A stretch of 64,000 bases of DNA from positions 1 through 64,000 of the forward strand of contig NZ_VTAV01000022.1 of the NCBI RefSeq assembly GCF_008180195.1. The letters run 5' to 3'. Each line of letters starts with the position of its first letter. The first letter of the stretch is position 1. Both the position numbers and the translations under genes were made by a program. Origin of the DNA: Sphingobacterium phlebotomi (GTDB taxonomy: Bacteria; Bacteroidota; Bacteroidia; Sphingobacteriales; Sphingobacteriaceae). The notes beneath the pieces are model-generated. The model saw only the letters and a program-made list of their open reading frames with translations, ran no database searches and was not told where the DNA came from. Shown here piece after piece: positions 1 through 8,390 of the stretch.

Positions 1-579
1 CTGAAAACCATACATCCAAAAAAGAATCTGAGCAAAGCAAACAAGGCAGACTATAAATTTCCTTACCTGCTCAGGAATCTTAAGATCGAAAGGCCCGCTC
101 AGGTATGGCAGGCGGATATCACTTACATCCCCATGTTCAAGGGCTTCATGTATATGTTTGCTATCATCGATGTATACAGCCGAAAGATAATGGGCTGGGA
201 CATATCCAATACAATGAATGCTGAATGGTGCAGGGATGTACTGGTAGATACGATCCAAAGGTATGGTAAGCCCGAGATATTCAATACCGATCAGGGGTCT
301 CAGTTTACATCTGAGGTTTTTGTGAGGGTACTTCAAGAAAATGAGGTGAAAATATCAATGGATGGTAAAGGTAGGGCGCTGGACAATATCTACATTGAAA
401 GGTTCTGGGGATCACTTAAAAGAGAGAAGATCTATCTCAATCCACCCAATGGAGGGGTTGACCTGTACAAACAGGTGAAGGATTATGTGCACTTCTACAA
501 CACCGAGAGAAGACACAAGTCATTAGGACGAATAACACCCGATGAAAAGTTCTATCAGGAAATTAAAAATGTATCGTAA
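1..579 (+). CDS. IS3-family transposase (OrfB, DDE integrase core), 5' partial
   Basis: The frame is open from base 1, so this is the C-terminal part of OrfB. The RNase H-like DDE core is visible: first Asp in WQADITYIPM (residues about 38-47), second Asp in FNTDQGSQFT, and catalytic Glu in NIYIERFWGSLKRE. The tail YNTERRHKSLGRITPDE is typical of IS3/IS150-group integrases. The first in-frame ATG (133) falls between the first and second Asp and is not the true start. The enzyme cuts and joins the IS ends, usually as an OrfAB frameshift product; OrfA would lie outside the window. The catalytic core looks intact, so the copy may still be active. Confidence 0.92.
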   Translation: MKTIHPKKNLSKANKADYKFPYLLRNLKIERPAQVWQADITYIPMFKGFMYMFAIIDVYSRKIMGWDISNTMNAEWCRDVLVDTIQRYGKPEIFNTDQGSQFTSEVFVRVLQENEVKISMDGKGRALDNIYIERFWGSLKREKIYLNPPNGGVDLYKQVKDYVHFYNTERRHKSLGRITPDEKFYQEIKNVS

Positions 580-626
580 TTATATCTTAGTTTAGTAAAA
601 AGTTGTCCAGCAAATAGGGAGTATCA
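1..626 (+). mobile_element. IS3-family insertion sequence, right part (left part outside window)
   Basis: The stretch holds the 3' part of an IS3-type transposase and then a short tail ending in GGGAGTATCA near 626. Read backwards, the end starts TGATACTCCC and continues to GGACAACTTTTT, which resembles the usual IS3-group terminal repeat (TG, a C-rich patch, then a GGACA-like block). The exact end at 626 is inferred from this resemblance, because the left end lies outside the window. From about 627 the sequence continues as the interior of a transglutaminase-like gene, so the element sits inside a gene. Confidence 0.7.
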
Positions 627-1330
627 TAATTCAGCATGTAGATACCATAGTTTATTCAAGGGTTCCAACACGGTTTTTTGAAGAACATGGAGATCGGTTT
701 GCTGAATTTGAGCTCGATTCAATCTCGGAAAGTATTTCTATTCAAATTTCAGCAGCGATAGACCTGTGGTGCAATGATTTTTCTGCTCCTAAAAGTGTAA
801 CTGTGCACGACAGCCTAGACGCCTTTCTATCAGCAGAAAAATATATTGAATGTGACAACGACCTCATCGTCCAACAGGCAGTAAAACTCAAGAATCATAA
901 ATCGGATCTCAAGACTATCCGAAACATACACGCTTTTGTACACAAAAATCTAAAATATAGCGGATACAATCCAAAAGATGTAGGAGCTGTTGCCGCTTTG
1001 CAAAACTTAAATGGTGATTGTACAGAATTTGCGGATCTTTTCGTGGCGCTTTGCCGGGCGAATAAGATACCAGCGCGTGTAGTAGAGGGTTATAAGACTG
1101 AAAATATTTCTATGGCACAGCATAACTGGGCAGAAGTCTTTCTCCCTGAGTTTGGTTGGCGAATAGTTGACCCCACGATCTCTTCTTTCCAGCAATTGGA
1201 TAACGCCTATATAAAATTATCCTCTAATCGACACTTAAATGCATTGAATGGGTATCATTTCTTTTCTTACGTATACCGGGGCGATCCCATAAAGGTTACT
1301 GATAGGGTAACGACCAGTAATGTAAACTGA
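627..1330 (+). pseudogene. transglutaminase-like protease-fold protein, N-terminus removed by IS insertion
   Basis: The reading frame is open without a stop from the IS boundary to 1330. A GTG at 803 is the first start-like codon, but coding sequence clearly continues upstream of it. The C-terminal part is a transglutaminase-core domain: catalytic Cys in GDCTEFADLFVALCR, His in AQHNWAEVFLP, Asp in GWRIVDPT, so the Cys-His-Asp triad is complete. Proteins of this type are predicted peptidases or transglutaminases; the substrate is unknown. The upstream part would be the beta-rich N-terminal region found in many members. The native start and promoter are lost, so it is probably not functional unless read from the IS or from GTG 803. 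Confidence 0.75.
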
Positions 1331-1506
1331 ATCGGAAAAAGATGCTTCTTTCGTGCCATACGGAATTTACTGTCAAAAGAGCATACAGCCATCTGCGTTT
1401 TTGTGGTAGTGATGCGGAGTCGTGAGGGCTGGGATGGCAATATGGGCGAGATTTATGTAAAAGATATGTCGTTAGCGGTGAGTACGGAGGTTTAAAAGCC
1501 ACCCAT

Positions 1507-1642
1507 TTGTTAACATGTGTTAAACCTACACTAGGTAATGCAAATGGTACGTTAATTGTCGTTATATTTGTACTTCATAATTTAGGTTTATAATTGGTTA
1601 GTTAGTTAAAAATCCTGAAGCTCCCCGCTTCAGGATTTTTTG
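1507..1642 (+). repeat. A-type repeat, full-length copy with hairpin terminator
   Basis: It begins with TTGTTAACATGTGTTAAA, has a -7-like box TATATTTG at 1563-1570 (Bacteroidota consensus TAnnTTTG; no clear -33 box), then TTGGTTAGTTAGTTAAAAA and a hairpin at 1608-1641 (ATCCTGAAG / CTTCAGGAT with a CTCCCCG loop, then T6). The hairpin is followed by the tail of the minus-strand Rpn gene and can terminate transcription from both sides. The same layout recurs near 20.9, 24.8, 27.2 and 60.1 kb, and shorter pieces near 11.9, 13.3, 19.3 and 50.8 kb. Either a small RNA unit or a mobile terminator-like element. Confidence 0.75.
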
Positions 1643-1645
1643 TTA

Positions 1646-2596
1646 TTATTTTAGTTCTTCTATTTCTTCAGCCGATAAACCGGTAGCTTGGACGATATCT
1701 TCCACAGCCATATCCATGTTTTTCAGTTTTAGAGCAATAGCAAGGGCTTTCTGGTGCTCACCTTCTTTCAAACCCTCTTGACGACCCTCTTGACGACCCT
1801 CTTCAAGACCTTCTTCACGACCTTCTTCAAGGCCCTTTGCTCTCGCCTTTTCCTGTTCTAAAATAGCCGTCTGGCGGATCGACTCCGCATCCCACTTATT
1901 CTTTAAACTTGCATTGTACATATCGCGTTCCTCCTTATTTAACTTAGTATATGCCGCAATGGCGAACAGCTTCTCAAAAACTGGCTTTCGGAGATAGGTA
2001 GGCAGCTTATCCATTTTGGACATGTTTTTCAAAACATGCAGCCACCTGTCCAGATCAACCGTCAGTTCCTGTTCGCCTTTGGTAAAATTAACCAATTCTA
2101 TGTAAATAAACCCAAGATGGTCGTAAAAAACTTCGCCGGAATCTCTGTTGCACAGACAGATGTCATGGAGATATTCCGTGCTACTGTTGCCATCAGGCAT
2201 GGGAAAGCCATCCAACAGCACGATCACATATACCTCGCTGATCGTATAACCCCATCCCCTCCTGTTTCCTTTGGGTGCCTGATCTGCAATCAGTTTGCTG
2301 CCGTAGTAAAGCATACGTTTTTTTAGATTCGTCTGCGGGGTCCGCTGTACCTCGATAATGAACTGTTCACCGTCGCTTGCCGTGCACGTCAGGTCAAAAA
2401 TGACCGTACCGACTTCTTCGATGTCCCCTACGTGTTCATTCTTGTTGTAATAGAGGTTCTCGATAAGCTTCCGTCCCCGGAACAGCTCGTTGAGAAAGGA
2501 GATCAATAGATCCTTGTTCGTCTCGGTTCCGAATATACGCTTAAAACCGAAGTCGGTCGTCGGATCGATAAATACAGGTGTTGCCTGTTGCTTCAT
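1646..2596 (-). CDS. Rpn family recombination-promoting nuclease / putative transposase (PD-(D/E)XK)
   Basis: 316 aa from ATG 2596, chosen because the family starts with a short lead before FIDPTTDFGFKRIFG; a further start at 2641 adds 15 unlikely residues. The N-terminal PD-(D/E)XK nuclease fold shows KDLLISFLNELF, the catalytic Asp in IFDLTC and the E-x-Q motif in FIIEVQRTPQ. The C-terminus is a run of (G-x-x-E-G-R-x-E) repeats, length-variable in this family, ending in a short HTH-like tail. Rpn proteins are DNA endonucleases tied to RecA-independent recombination in E. coli. Fragments of the same gene lie at 13.35 and 21.1 kb. Confidence 0.88.
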   Translation of the reverse strand: MKQQATPVFIDPTTDFGFKRIFGTETNKDLLISFLNELFRGRKLIENLYYNKNEHVGDIEEVGTVIFDLTCTASDGEQFIIEVQRTPQTNLKKRMLYYGSKLIADQAPKGNRRGWGYTISEVYVIVLLDGFPMPDGNSSTEYLHDICLCNRDSGEVFYDHLGFIYIELVNFTKGEQELTVDLDRWLHVLKNMSKMDKLPTYLRKPVFEKLFAIAAYTKLNKEERDMYNASLKNKWDAESIRQTAILEQEKARAKGLEEGREEGLEEGRQEGRQEGLKEGEHQKALAIALKLKNMDMAVEDIVQATGLSAEEIEELK

Positions 2597-2728
2597 AATA
2601 AGTAAATTTTGATGTACATAATTCTGATAATTGCGAAGCAAACTTAGGCAGTAGCACCCCTAAAAGCCGGTAAACAAACGCTTATAGTCGTTTATAAACG
2701 TTTAAAAACGGCTATGGATTATCGGGGC

Positions 2729-2983
2729 ATGAACTGTTCACCGATTTTTTCACCGCAGTTACCGAGAAATATAAGAGGTTGGTCTAATCGTTATTCGGTA
2801 AATATGCCCACTACCCTACCTTTGAAGTATCAAATAAGAAATAGAAAAAAAACGAAAAAGCCAATCCTTTGAAAAACGTGGAATCGAACATGGTAGTTTC
2901 AATAGTGGGACATGTCGTGAGATATCTCCCAATGTTTAGTTTAGTTAGCAAATCCTGCACATGCAGGCTTTGCTTTTTTTGTT
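2729..2983 (+). pseudogene. collapsed NTF2-like cassette: C promoter module, 40-bp gene remnant, E terminator
   Basis: Module C is intact: inverted arms TTACCGA (2759-2765) and TCGGTAA (2795-2801), -33-like TTCG (2794-2797), 19-bp spacer, -7 box TACCTTTG (2817-2824). The gene is reduced to a piece at 2854-2892 coding for EKANPLKNVES, then jumps directly to the E terminator (GTTTCAATAGTGGG to CATGCAGGCTTTGCTTTTTTT). The signal-peptide region is missing with exactly the same junction as in the copy at 12.2 kb, so the two share a deleted ancestor. Nothing functional but the promoter and terminator remain. Confidence 0.75.
2794..2824 (+). promoter_or_regulatory. C-module promoter, cassette copy 0
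   Basis: TTCG at 2794-2797, 19-bp spacer, TACCTTTG at 2817-2824, matching the Bacteroidota TTTG-N19-TAnnTTTG layout. The 7-bp inverted arms TTACCGA/TCGGTAA flank and overlap the -33 box, as expected for an operator. It now drives only a gene scar. Confidence 0.55.
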
Positions 2984-3014
2984 CCTTCAAAGTAATAGAA
3001 AGACTGCAAAACAA

Positions 3015-4454
3015 CTACACTAGCGCAGTACGATAGTTATCTAAATGTTGACTAGCCAGCGCAATATGTTCCGGTTTAAAAAGATTTGCCTTCCGTTGAT
3101 TCCATTGTTGGATGTGTTTCTGTATATCCTCAACAGATGCCACACCTGGTTGTTTGGCAGCATAATCGACAGATGCTAAAAGTTCTAATGCATATGTAGA
3201 TTCGAATCCACGGATAAGCCCCAGGACAGACTCAACGCGATCGAGCTGGGTAGGGTTCAGCTGCGTCTTCACAAAACGCTCGACTTCGTCGTACCGTTCA
3301 TAGTTAAGCCGAAGAGGTTCAAATGCCTTTGCTTGGTTTTGCTCTAACCCTTGGAGATAGGCGCCATTTAAGCTATACAACACATGGTTTAATTGCACTG
3401 CATACGGTCCATAATGGTGAGCAGTAAAACGCAACCGTAAATTCTCACCACTCTCTTGTAGAAAGTAAGCCAACTTATTTGCGGCAAACAAACTACTAAT
3501 ATCGCCCACTGACTCATAGTGGAACATCAGATAAAGCAGCATAGCTTTAGCAGGTGTCAATTTCTGTTCTTTCTTTTTGCCATCTTCTGCCTGAAGTAAA
3601 CTTTTTATTTCACTGTTTGGCTCATAAACATAAATATCGATGTCTAATCCCTCGAGTGCTTCCGTAATCATGGGCTTTACCATATTCCAGTCCAGCCCTC
3701 CATTACCGCAGCCTAATGGTGGAAGTGCGACGCTTTCTATATGGTATTCTTGTAGGCTGCCCTTAAGCGCTTGAAGGCCATTTTCGATATATTCAATCTT
3801 TGAGGGCGACTTCCAGTGGGCCTTGGTTGGAAAATTAATGATATATCGTTCTCCGACAAGATCTGGCTCTTTCACGACCAACATCTCCCCGACTTGTAAG
3901 GTTCCATTTTTACATGCTTCTTTATAAACCTTATAGTTATACGGGAATCGTTGCTTAAATTGTAAGGCAATACCTTTTCCCATTACGCCAACGGTATTGA
4001 CTGTATTAACCAGCGCTTGAGCGCTGGACTGCAGTAAATCACCTTGCAAAAAGTAAATCATATCAATAATACAATTTTCCATAAATTTAGCCAGTTTTAC
4101 TTTGGCATGTCTATCCGTAAACACATATTGGAAGTCGGCCTCGATAATCTGTTTACTATCAATTACGAGATAGACAATATCCTCTTGTGGAAACTGGGTC
4201 ACACCCTTGAAACCATGCATGATTAAATATAACATAGGAGAATGTCCCCAAAAATAAAAAGGAATGTATTCTCCCAAATTGCCGTATCCCACCAAAGGAA
4301 TCGGATACTCGTGCCTGTCTGCTATAAGCTGAGGATGACCTATATTGATATATTGGGGATCTTTTAAAACGTGATTGTTACTGCACAGCCCGTGTCTCAA
4401 AATATATTCTATATTCTGCCAATGCACTATCCGAAATAGGTATACTGATTCCAT
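3015..4454 (-). CDS. DarT-DarG fusion: truncated DarT ADP-ribosyltransferase joined in frame to DarG antitoxin
   Basis: 479 aa. Residues about 5-122 match the N-terminal part of DarT (DUF4433), the toxin that ADP-ribosylates thymidine in single-stranded DNA: FRIVHWQNIEYILRHG, YINIGHPQLIADR, EYIPFYFWGHSPMLYLI, VFTDRHAKVKLAKF. The match stops there; the last third of DarT, which carries the catalytic Glu in characterised enzymes, is absent. From residue about 132 (MIYFLQGDLL, ATG 4061) the protein is a complete DarG: macro domain with ALVNTVNTVGVMGKGIALQF and PPLGCGNGGLDW, then the alpha-helical C-terminal domain (LTPAKAMLLYLMFHY, FTAHHYGPYA) that holds the toxin. DarG reverses the DNA modification. 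The start codon overlaps the ATG of a divergent NUDIX fragment, so the native promoter seems lost. Confidence 0.85.
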   Translation of the reverse strand: MESVYLFRIVHWQNIEYILRHGLCSNNHVLKDPQYINIGHPQLIADRHEYPIPLVGYGNLGEYIPFYFWGHSPMLYLIMHGFKGVTQFPQEDIVYLVIDSKQIIEADFQYVFTDRHAKVKLAKFMENCIIDMIYFLQGDLLQSSAQALVNTVNTVGVMGKGIALQFKQRFPYNYKVYKEACKNGTLQVGEMLVVKEPDLVGERYIINFPTKAHWKSPSKIEYIENGLQALKGSLQEYHIESVALPPLGCGNGGLDWNMVKPMITEALEGLDIDIYVYEPNSEIKSLLQAEDGKKKEQKLTPAKAMLLYLMFHYESVGDISSLFAANKLAYFLQESGENLRLRFTAHHYGPYAVQLNHVLYSLNGAYLQGLEQNQAKAFEPLRLNYERYDEVERFVKTQLNPTQLDRVESVLGLIRGFESTYALELLASVDYAAKQPGVASVEDIQKHIQQWNQRKANLFKPEHIALASQHLDNYRTALV

Positions 4455-4635
4455 GAAACTTCCGCTGAAATGGGAATTTTCGCTCCACCTCTATCCTTTC
4501 CTTTGTAAGTGGACTGGCGGTTTACTAGCTATTGCCGAACACGCGCAAGCTATCTGGGTAGATAAAAGCGAATTGCAAGATTACGATTGGGCGGAGGCGG
4601 ATTTACCGATTGTTAGTGAAATATCCGAACTATGA
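4453..4635 (+). pseudogene. NUDIX hydrolase fragment with the Nudix box deleted in frame
   Basis: The 60-residue frame MKLPLKWEF joined to SLHLYPFLCKWTGG and AIWVDKSELQDYDWAEAD matches residues 24-32 and then 77 onward of the intact NUDIX protein at 20543-20923. The missing middle contains the whole Nudix box, so no hydrolase activity is expected. The deletion keeps the frame and joins two GA(A/G)TTT-like stretches. Its ATG overlaps the start of the divergent DarT-DarG gene. Confidence 0.8.
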
Positions 4636-4640
4636 TTCTC

Positions 4641-4727
4641 TTACTGTTTAAGCATATCCAAAGACATACTAAATACCATTATCGATATCACCGAAATAAT
4701 TAAAAGGATTACAGATCTTTTGTTCAT
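4641..4727 (-). CDS. possible 28-residue single-membrane-span peptide
   Basis: An ATG at 4727 opens a frame for MNKRSVILLIISVISIMVFS and eight more residues: a basic N-terminus, one hydrophobic stretch of about 15 residues, then a short polar tail. This is the layout of small membrane peptides such as type I toxins, but no family is recognised. The start codon lies in the B palindrome shared by the cassettes, and the other cassettes do not preserve the frame, so chance is quite possible. Confidence 0.2.
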   Translation of the reverse strand: MNKRSVILLIISVISIMVFSMSLDMLKQ

Positions 4728-5000
4728 TACCGGACACCTGCTGTTCGTCGGCGAACAACAGGAAGTCTTCCTAAAAAACACAAATACCTTTAAAACAACA
4801 TATTGAACACTTTGGCAGCTGACTTGCAATCCTTTTGGCATGAACAGACAAGTAGATATCGGCATAGCGCATTCACCGATTTTTTTACCGCGGTTACCGA
4901 GAAATGTCGGAGCTTGGTCTAATCATTATTCGGTAAATCTGCGATCCACCCTACTTTTGAGATATCAGTGAACAACAACGACCGCGCAGGCAAAAAGGAA
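4720..5000 (+). pseudogene. collapsed NTF2-like cassette: B palindrome, C promoter, 33-bp gene remnant
   Basis: B palindrome at 4720-4758 (TTGTTC ... GAACAA), then module C with TTACCGA, TTCG at 4929-4932, 19-bp spacer and TACTTTTG at 4952-4959. Straight after GAGATATCA the sequence jumps into the middle of the NTF2-like gene (4968-5000, coding NNNDRAGKKE) and then leaves it again without an E terminator. It is an independent decay product of the cassette: its breakpoints differ from those at 2.85 and 12.2 kb. Confidence 0.72.
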
Positions 5001-5241
5001 TGTGTCTTATGCCGATAGGAAACTTTTTGTCAATTTAAAGTCGACAGTATGGCATCATAAAAATTGAGCAATCGTTTGTGTTTCATGTTAACTTGTCATT
5101 AAAAAATTCTTTCCTTATCATTGACTCCTATAACGCCTCATAGGAAACTTAAGTAGAATTTGACTAACAAACTTAATTCGATATATATGAAATAAGCATG
5201 TATCTCAAGAATCTTCTGATTAGCAATTTTAAACAACCTTA
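5001..5241 (+). other. intergenic leader upstream of the first SusC/SusD operon
   Basis: An A/T-rich stretch between the cassette scar and the SusC start. No ORF, sigma/anti-sigma gene or clear consensus promoter was found here. A direct repeat of the type ATAGGAAACTT occurs at about 5024 and 5140. The operon promoter is expected somewhere in this interval. Confidence 0.3.
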
Positions 5242-8200
5242 ATGGTAAATAATGGTAGAAATATGATTTTTAACAACCTAACATCATGCATTTTCATGAC
5301 GACAAAGCTGAGCACCATACTGGTTCTATGCTTAAACCTTTCGATGGCGAATGAGACGTTCGCCACTACAATCCCTATCCGTATCACCAATGAGTTCTTA
5401 GAGACGACAACTAGAGAAACAACACCAAGTATGCTGCAACAAACGCAGTCTACGGTGACAGGATCCGTACAAAATACGCTCGGGGAACCATTGATTGGTG
5501 TGAGTATTCAGGAAAAGGGAACCTCAAATGGAACATCTACTAACGAAAACGGCACGTTTTCGCTTCGTGTAGGATCTAAAACAGCAGTACTGGTCTTTCA
5601 GTCGATCGGCTATATTCCTCAAGAGATTTCAGCCGACCAATCGCCACTCAAGATAATACTACAAGATGAAGAATCTGTATTGGAAGAAGTAGTGGTAAGC
5701 GTTGGATATAGTAAAGTTAAACCAGACGAGTTGACCAGTGCTGTCAGTGTAATCAATTCAGAGGAACTAATTGATGTTACAGCAAATAACGTCGGTACAA
5801 TGCTCCAAGGAAAAGTGACGGGGCTTCAGGTAATAAATAGTTCTGGTCAACCTGGAGCTACTCCCGAAATACGTCTACGTGGTGTATCTTCGATAAACGC
5901 ATCACAACAACCATTGGTAGTCGTAGATGGTATTATCGGCGGAAATTATGATCCCAACGATGTAGAATCTATCACGGTTCTAAAAGACGCGGGTGCTACG
6001 GCAATGTACGGTTCACAAGCCAATGGTGGTGTGCTGATCATTACAACAAAAACTGCGAAAAAGAATGAGAATATGTTTGAGGCCCGTCTTACTTCGGGTT
6101 TCAAAACTGCCGACTTCGGCAATATGAAGATGATGAATGGAGCCGAATTATACGAACATCACAAGCAATTCTATCGCGATTATATCGTAGGTTCTACGGA
6201 AAATTCTTACAAAGTCGATCTAGTTAAATTCTATAACGAGCGTCCGTTATCGCTACGTGATCAAAATTACGACTGGATGAAGGAATCTTTCCGCGCCGCA
6301 CCAACTACAAACGCGTATTTATCTGTACGAGGAAAGTCTGAAAAAAACAGCTACTATGCTGCACTCTCTTACTACGATGAAGGAGGGAGCTTCCTAAATA
6401 CTGATTACAAAAGAGCCAATATAAGAGCGAACAGCCAATATAATTTTTCAGAGCGCCTGAACGTTAGAAACAACCTTAACTTAAGTGCAAGTATGGGTCG
6501 CAGCTACAATTACATGGAGATGTACTACACTTTTCTGAATTTGCCATGGGATAATCCCTATGACGAAAATGGGACGGTACGCTATGTAGACGGAAATTCA
6601 CCATTTCCTTGGTGGTCTAGAGATAAAGTAAATCCGATCCACACAGTGGAAAACTCAGACCATCCCTCTAAAGGTTTCGATGCCAACTACGATTTTTCAC
6701 TAGATTTCGTAATTACTCCCTGGTTGACATTCTCCTCGTCCAGTCGATTATCTGCTAGCTATAATAAGGGAACTAATTACTTCTCTCCTACTGTTGCTGG
6801 CGAACACAATGGTACAGGTTTTCTAGAAGAATCGCATTCGCTCTTTTATGGTGGTATCTCCAACAATTTACTACGTTTTGAACATTCTTTTGACAAGCAC
6901 CGTATCAACGGTCTTGCAGGTGTAGCTATTGAAGGTGGTCGTAGTGAATTCTCCGGCGCCTCCGGCCGTGGACTTCCTGAAGGACTCCGCGTACTGAACG
7001 TAGTGTCCAATAACCAACAGGTTAATGGATATTTTAATAGAAACATTGTTCAGTCTATAATTTCCCAAGTGAACTACAACTATGATAGTCGTTATTATCT
7101 AACAGCATCTTATCGTATTGACGGCTCTTCCGCTTTTCCCTCAGGCAATCAATATGCAAAATTCCCGGCGATTTCCGGAGCGTGGTTTATCAGTAACGAG
7201 TCTTTTTTACAGAACAATCCTGTAATTAGTTCCATGAAACTTCGGGCGAGTTACGGCGTAACAGGTACACAAGATATAGGAAATACACGTTTTCTAGGTC
7301 TATTTGCGCTATCTAGTCAATACAACTCTGCGGTTGGAGCTATTCCTTACCAATTAGCGAACCCAGGTCTTACTTGGGAGAGCAAACACCAATATAATAT
7401 TGGGATGGATCTGTCTCTTTTCAGAAGATTGAACCTAACGGTTGATGCATATAGAAATCTAACCAAAGATTTATTAATACAAGCATCCCAACCTCCATCC
7501 ATTGGATTTGAAGTTCGTTGGGAAAATGCTGGTAACGTGACCAATACAGGTTTAGAAATAGGACTGGACGCTGAGGCGGTTAAATCCGATAATTGGAACT
7601 GGACAACAGGTTTAGCTTTCAGCTACAATGACAATAAGATTTCAGATCTACCTAGCGAAATTGTGCGAACCACCTCTAGAAGCGTCTCGCAGATATACCG
7701 CAACGGTGGGAGACTTTACGAGTTTTATATGCCTGTTTGGGCAGGCGTAGATACTGAAACAGGAGCTCCACTTTGGGAGAAACTCGAGCATGCCGAAAAT
7801 GGTGATGTAGTGAATCGGACAACTACGTCCAACTACGCAGAGGCTACTCATCAAGAGGCTGGATCTGCATTAGCGAGATATCAGGGTGGCTTCAACAATA
7901 CCGTGCGGTACAAAAATATTTCTTTTCAAGTTAGTACAGCGTTCTCTCAAGGCAATAAGGTGTTCAGTAATGATTTGAGATATGTTTTCAACGATGGTAA
8001 CGAACCCTATTATAATCAGGTTCGTCGTCCAGAAGGAACAGTTGTATGGTCGAAGCCAGGCGATATTGCAACGGAACCGAGTCCGCAGAATGCCGCAAAT
8101 GCATCTGAACCTTCAACAAGATTCCTGAAAGATGCATCTTATTTCCGTATACGCAACATATCGCTCGCTTATGATTTTGCTCCAAGCTTGTTGCAGAAGG

Positions 8201-8379
8201 TTAAGCTTTCTGGACTGACATTAGCATTCAACGTAGACAACGTGTTTACTTTCACCAAATTCTTGGGACAGGATCCTCAGACAACAATCGTATCTGAAAG
8301 CTTTACGATGCCCGGTGTTGCAGATTTCAAATATCCTAACAACCGTCAATTTCTGTTTAGCATCAATTGTAGATTTTAA
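5242..8379 (+). CDS. SusC/RagA-family TonB-dependent outer-membrane transporter
   Basis: 1045 aa from ATG 5242; ATGs at 5263 and 5296 are also possible, the last giving the tidiest signal peptide (MTTKLSTILVLCLNLS). Order of domains: CarboxypepD-like regulatory domain at about residues 73-150 (VTGSVQNTLGEPLIGVSIQE), plug at about 155-275 (EEVVVSVGYS, GQPGATPEIRLRGVSSIN, VVVDGIIGG, ITVLKDAGATAMYGSQANGG), then a 22-strand barrel ending in the aromatic residue of INCRF. No STN domain, so it is unlikely to signal directly to a FecR-type anti-sigma. It moves oligomers across the outer membrane using TonB energy. First gene of a four-gene operon; the substrate is not evident. Confidence 0.93.
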   Translation: MVNNGRNMIFNNLTSCIFMTTKLSTILVLCLNLSMANETFATTIPIRITNEFLETTTRETTPSMLQQTQSTVTGSVQNTLGEPLIGVSIQEKGTSNGTSTNENGTFSLRVGSKTAVLVFQSIGYIPQEISADQSPLKIILQDEESVLEEVVVSVGYSKVKPDELTSAVSVINSEELIDVTANNVGTMLQGKVTGLQVINSSGQPGATPEIRLRGVSSINASQQPLVVVDGIIGGNYDPNDVESITVLKDAGATAMYGSQANGGVLIITTKTAKKNENMFEARLTSGFKTADFGNMKMMNGAELYEHHKQFYRDYIVGSTENSYKVDLVKFYNERPLSLRDQNYDWMKESFRAAPTTNAYLSVRGKSEKNSYYAALSYYDEGGSFLNTDYKRANIRANSQYNFSERLNVRNNLNLSASMGRSYNYMEMYYTFLNLPWDNPYDENGTVRYVDGNSPFPWWSRDKVNPIHTVENSDHPSKGFDANYDFSLDFVITPWLTFSSSSRLSASYNKGTNYFSPTVAGEHNGTGFLEESHSLFYGGISNNLLRFEHSFDKHRINGLAGVAIEGGRSEFSGASGRGLPEGLRVLNVVSNNQQVNGYFNRNIVQSIISQVNYNYDSRYYLTASYRIDGSSAFPSGNQYAKFPAISGAWFISNESFLQNNPVISSMKLRASYGVTGTQDIGNTRFLGLFALSSQYNSAVGAIPYQLANPGLTWESKHQYNIGMDLSLFRRLNLTVDAYRNLTKDLLIQASQPPSIGFEVRWENAGNVTNTGLEIGLDAEAVKSDNWNWTTGLAFSYNDNKISDLPSEIVRTTSRSVSQIYRNGGRLYEFYMPVWAGVDTETGAPLWEKLEHAENGDVVNRTTTSNYAEATHQEAGSALARYQGGFNNTVRYKNISFQVSTAFSQGNKVFSNDLRYVFNDGNEPYYNQVRRPEGTVVWSKPGDIATEPSPQNAANASEPSTRFLKDASYFRIRNISLAYDFAPSLLQKVKLSGLTLAFNVDNVFTFTKFLGQDPQTTIVSESFTMPGVADFKYPNNRQFLFSINCRF

Positions 8380-8390
8380 TAATTAAGAAA

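Noticed and set aside
4720..4758. B palindrome as an integron attC site
   Set aside because: The arms lack the GTTRRRY / RYYYAAC core sites, no integrase is present, and the palindrome lies inside the unit, not between single-ORF cassettes.
4641..4865. 74-residue minus-strand frame through module B
   Set aside because: Upstream part is B-module repeat sequence; other copies break the frame. Only the last 28 codons were kept as a weak candidate.
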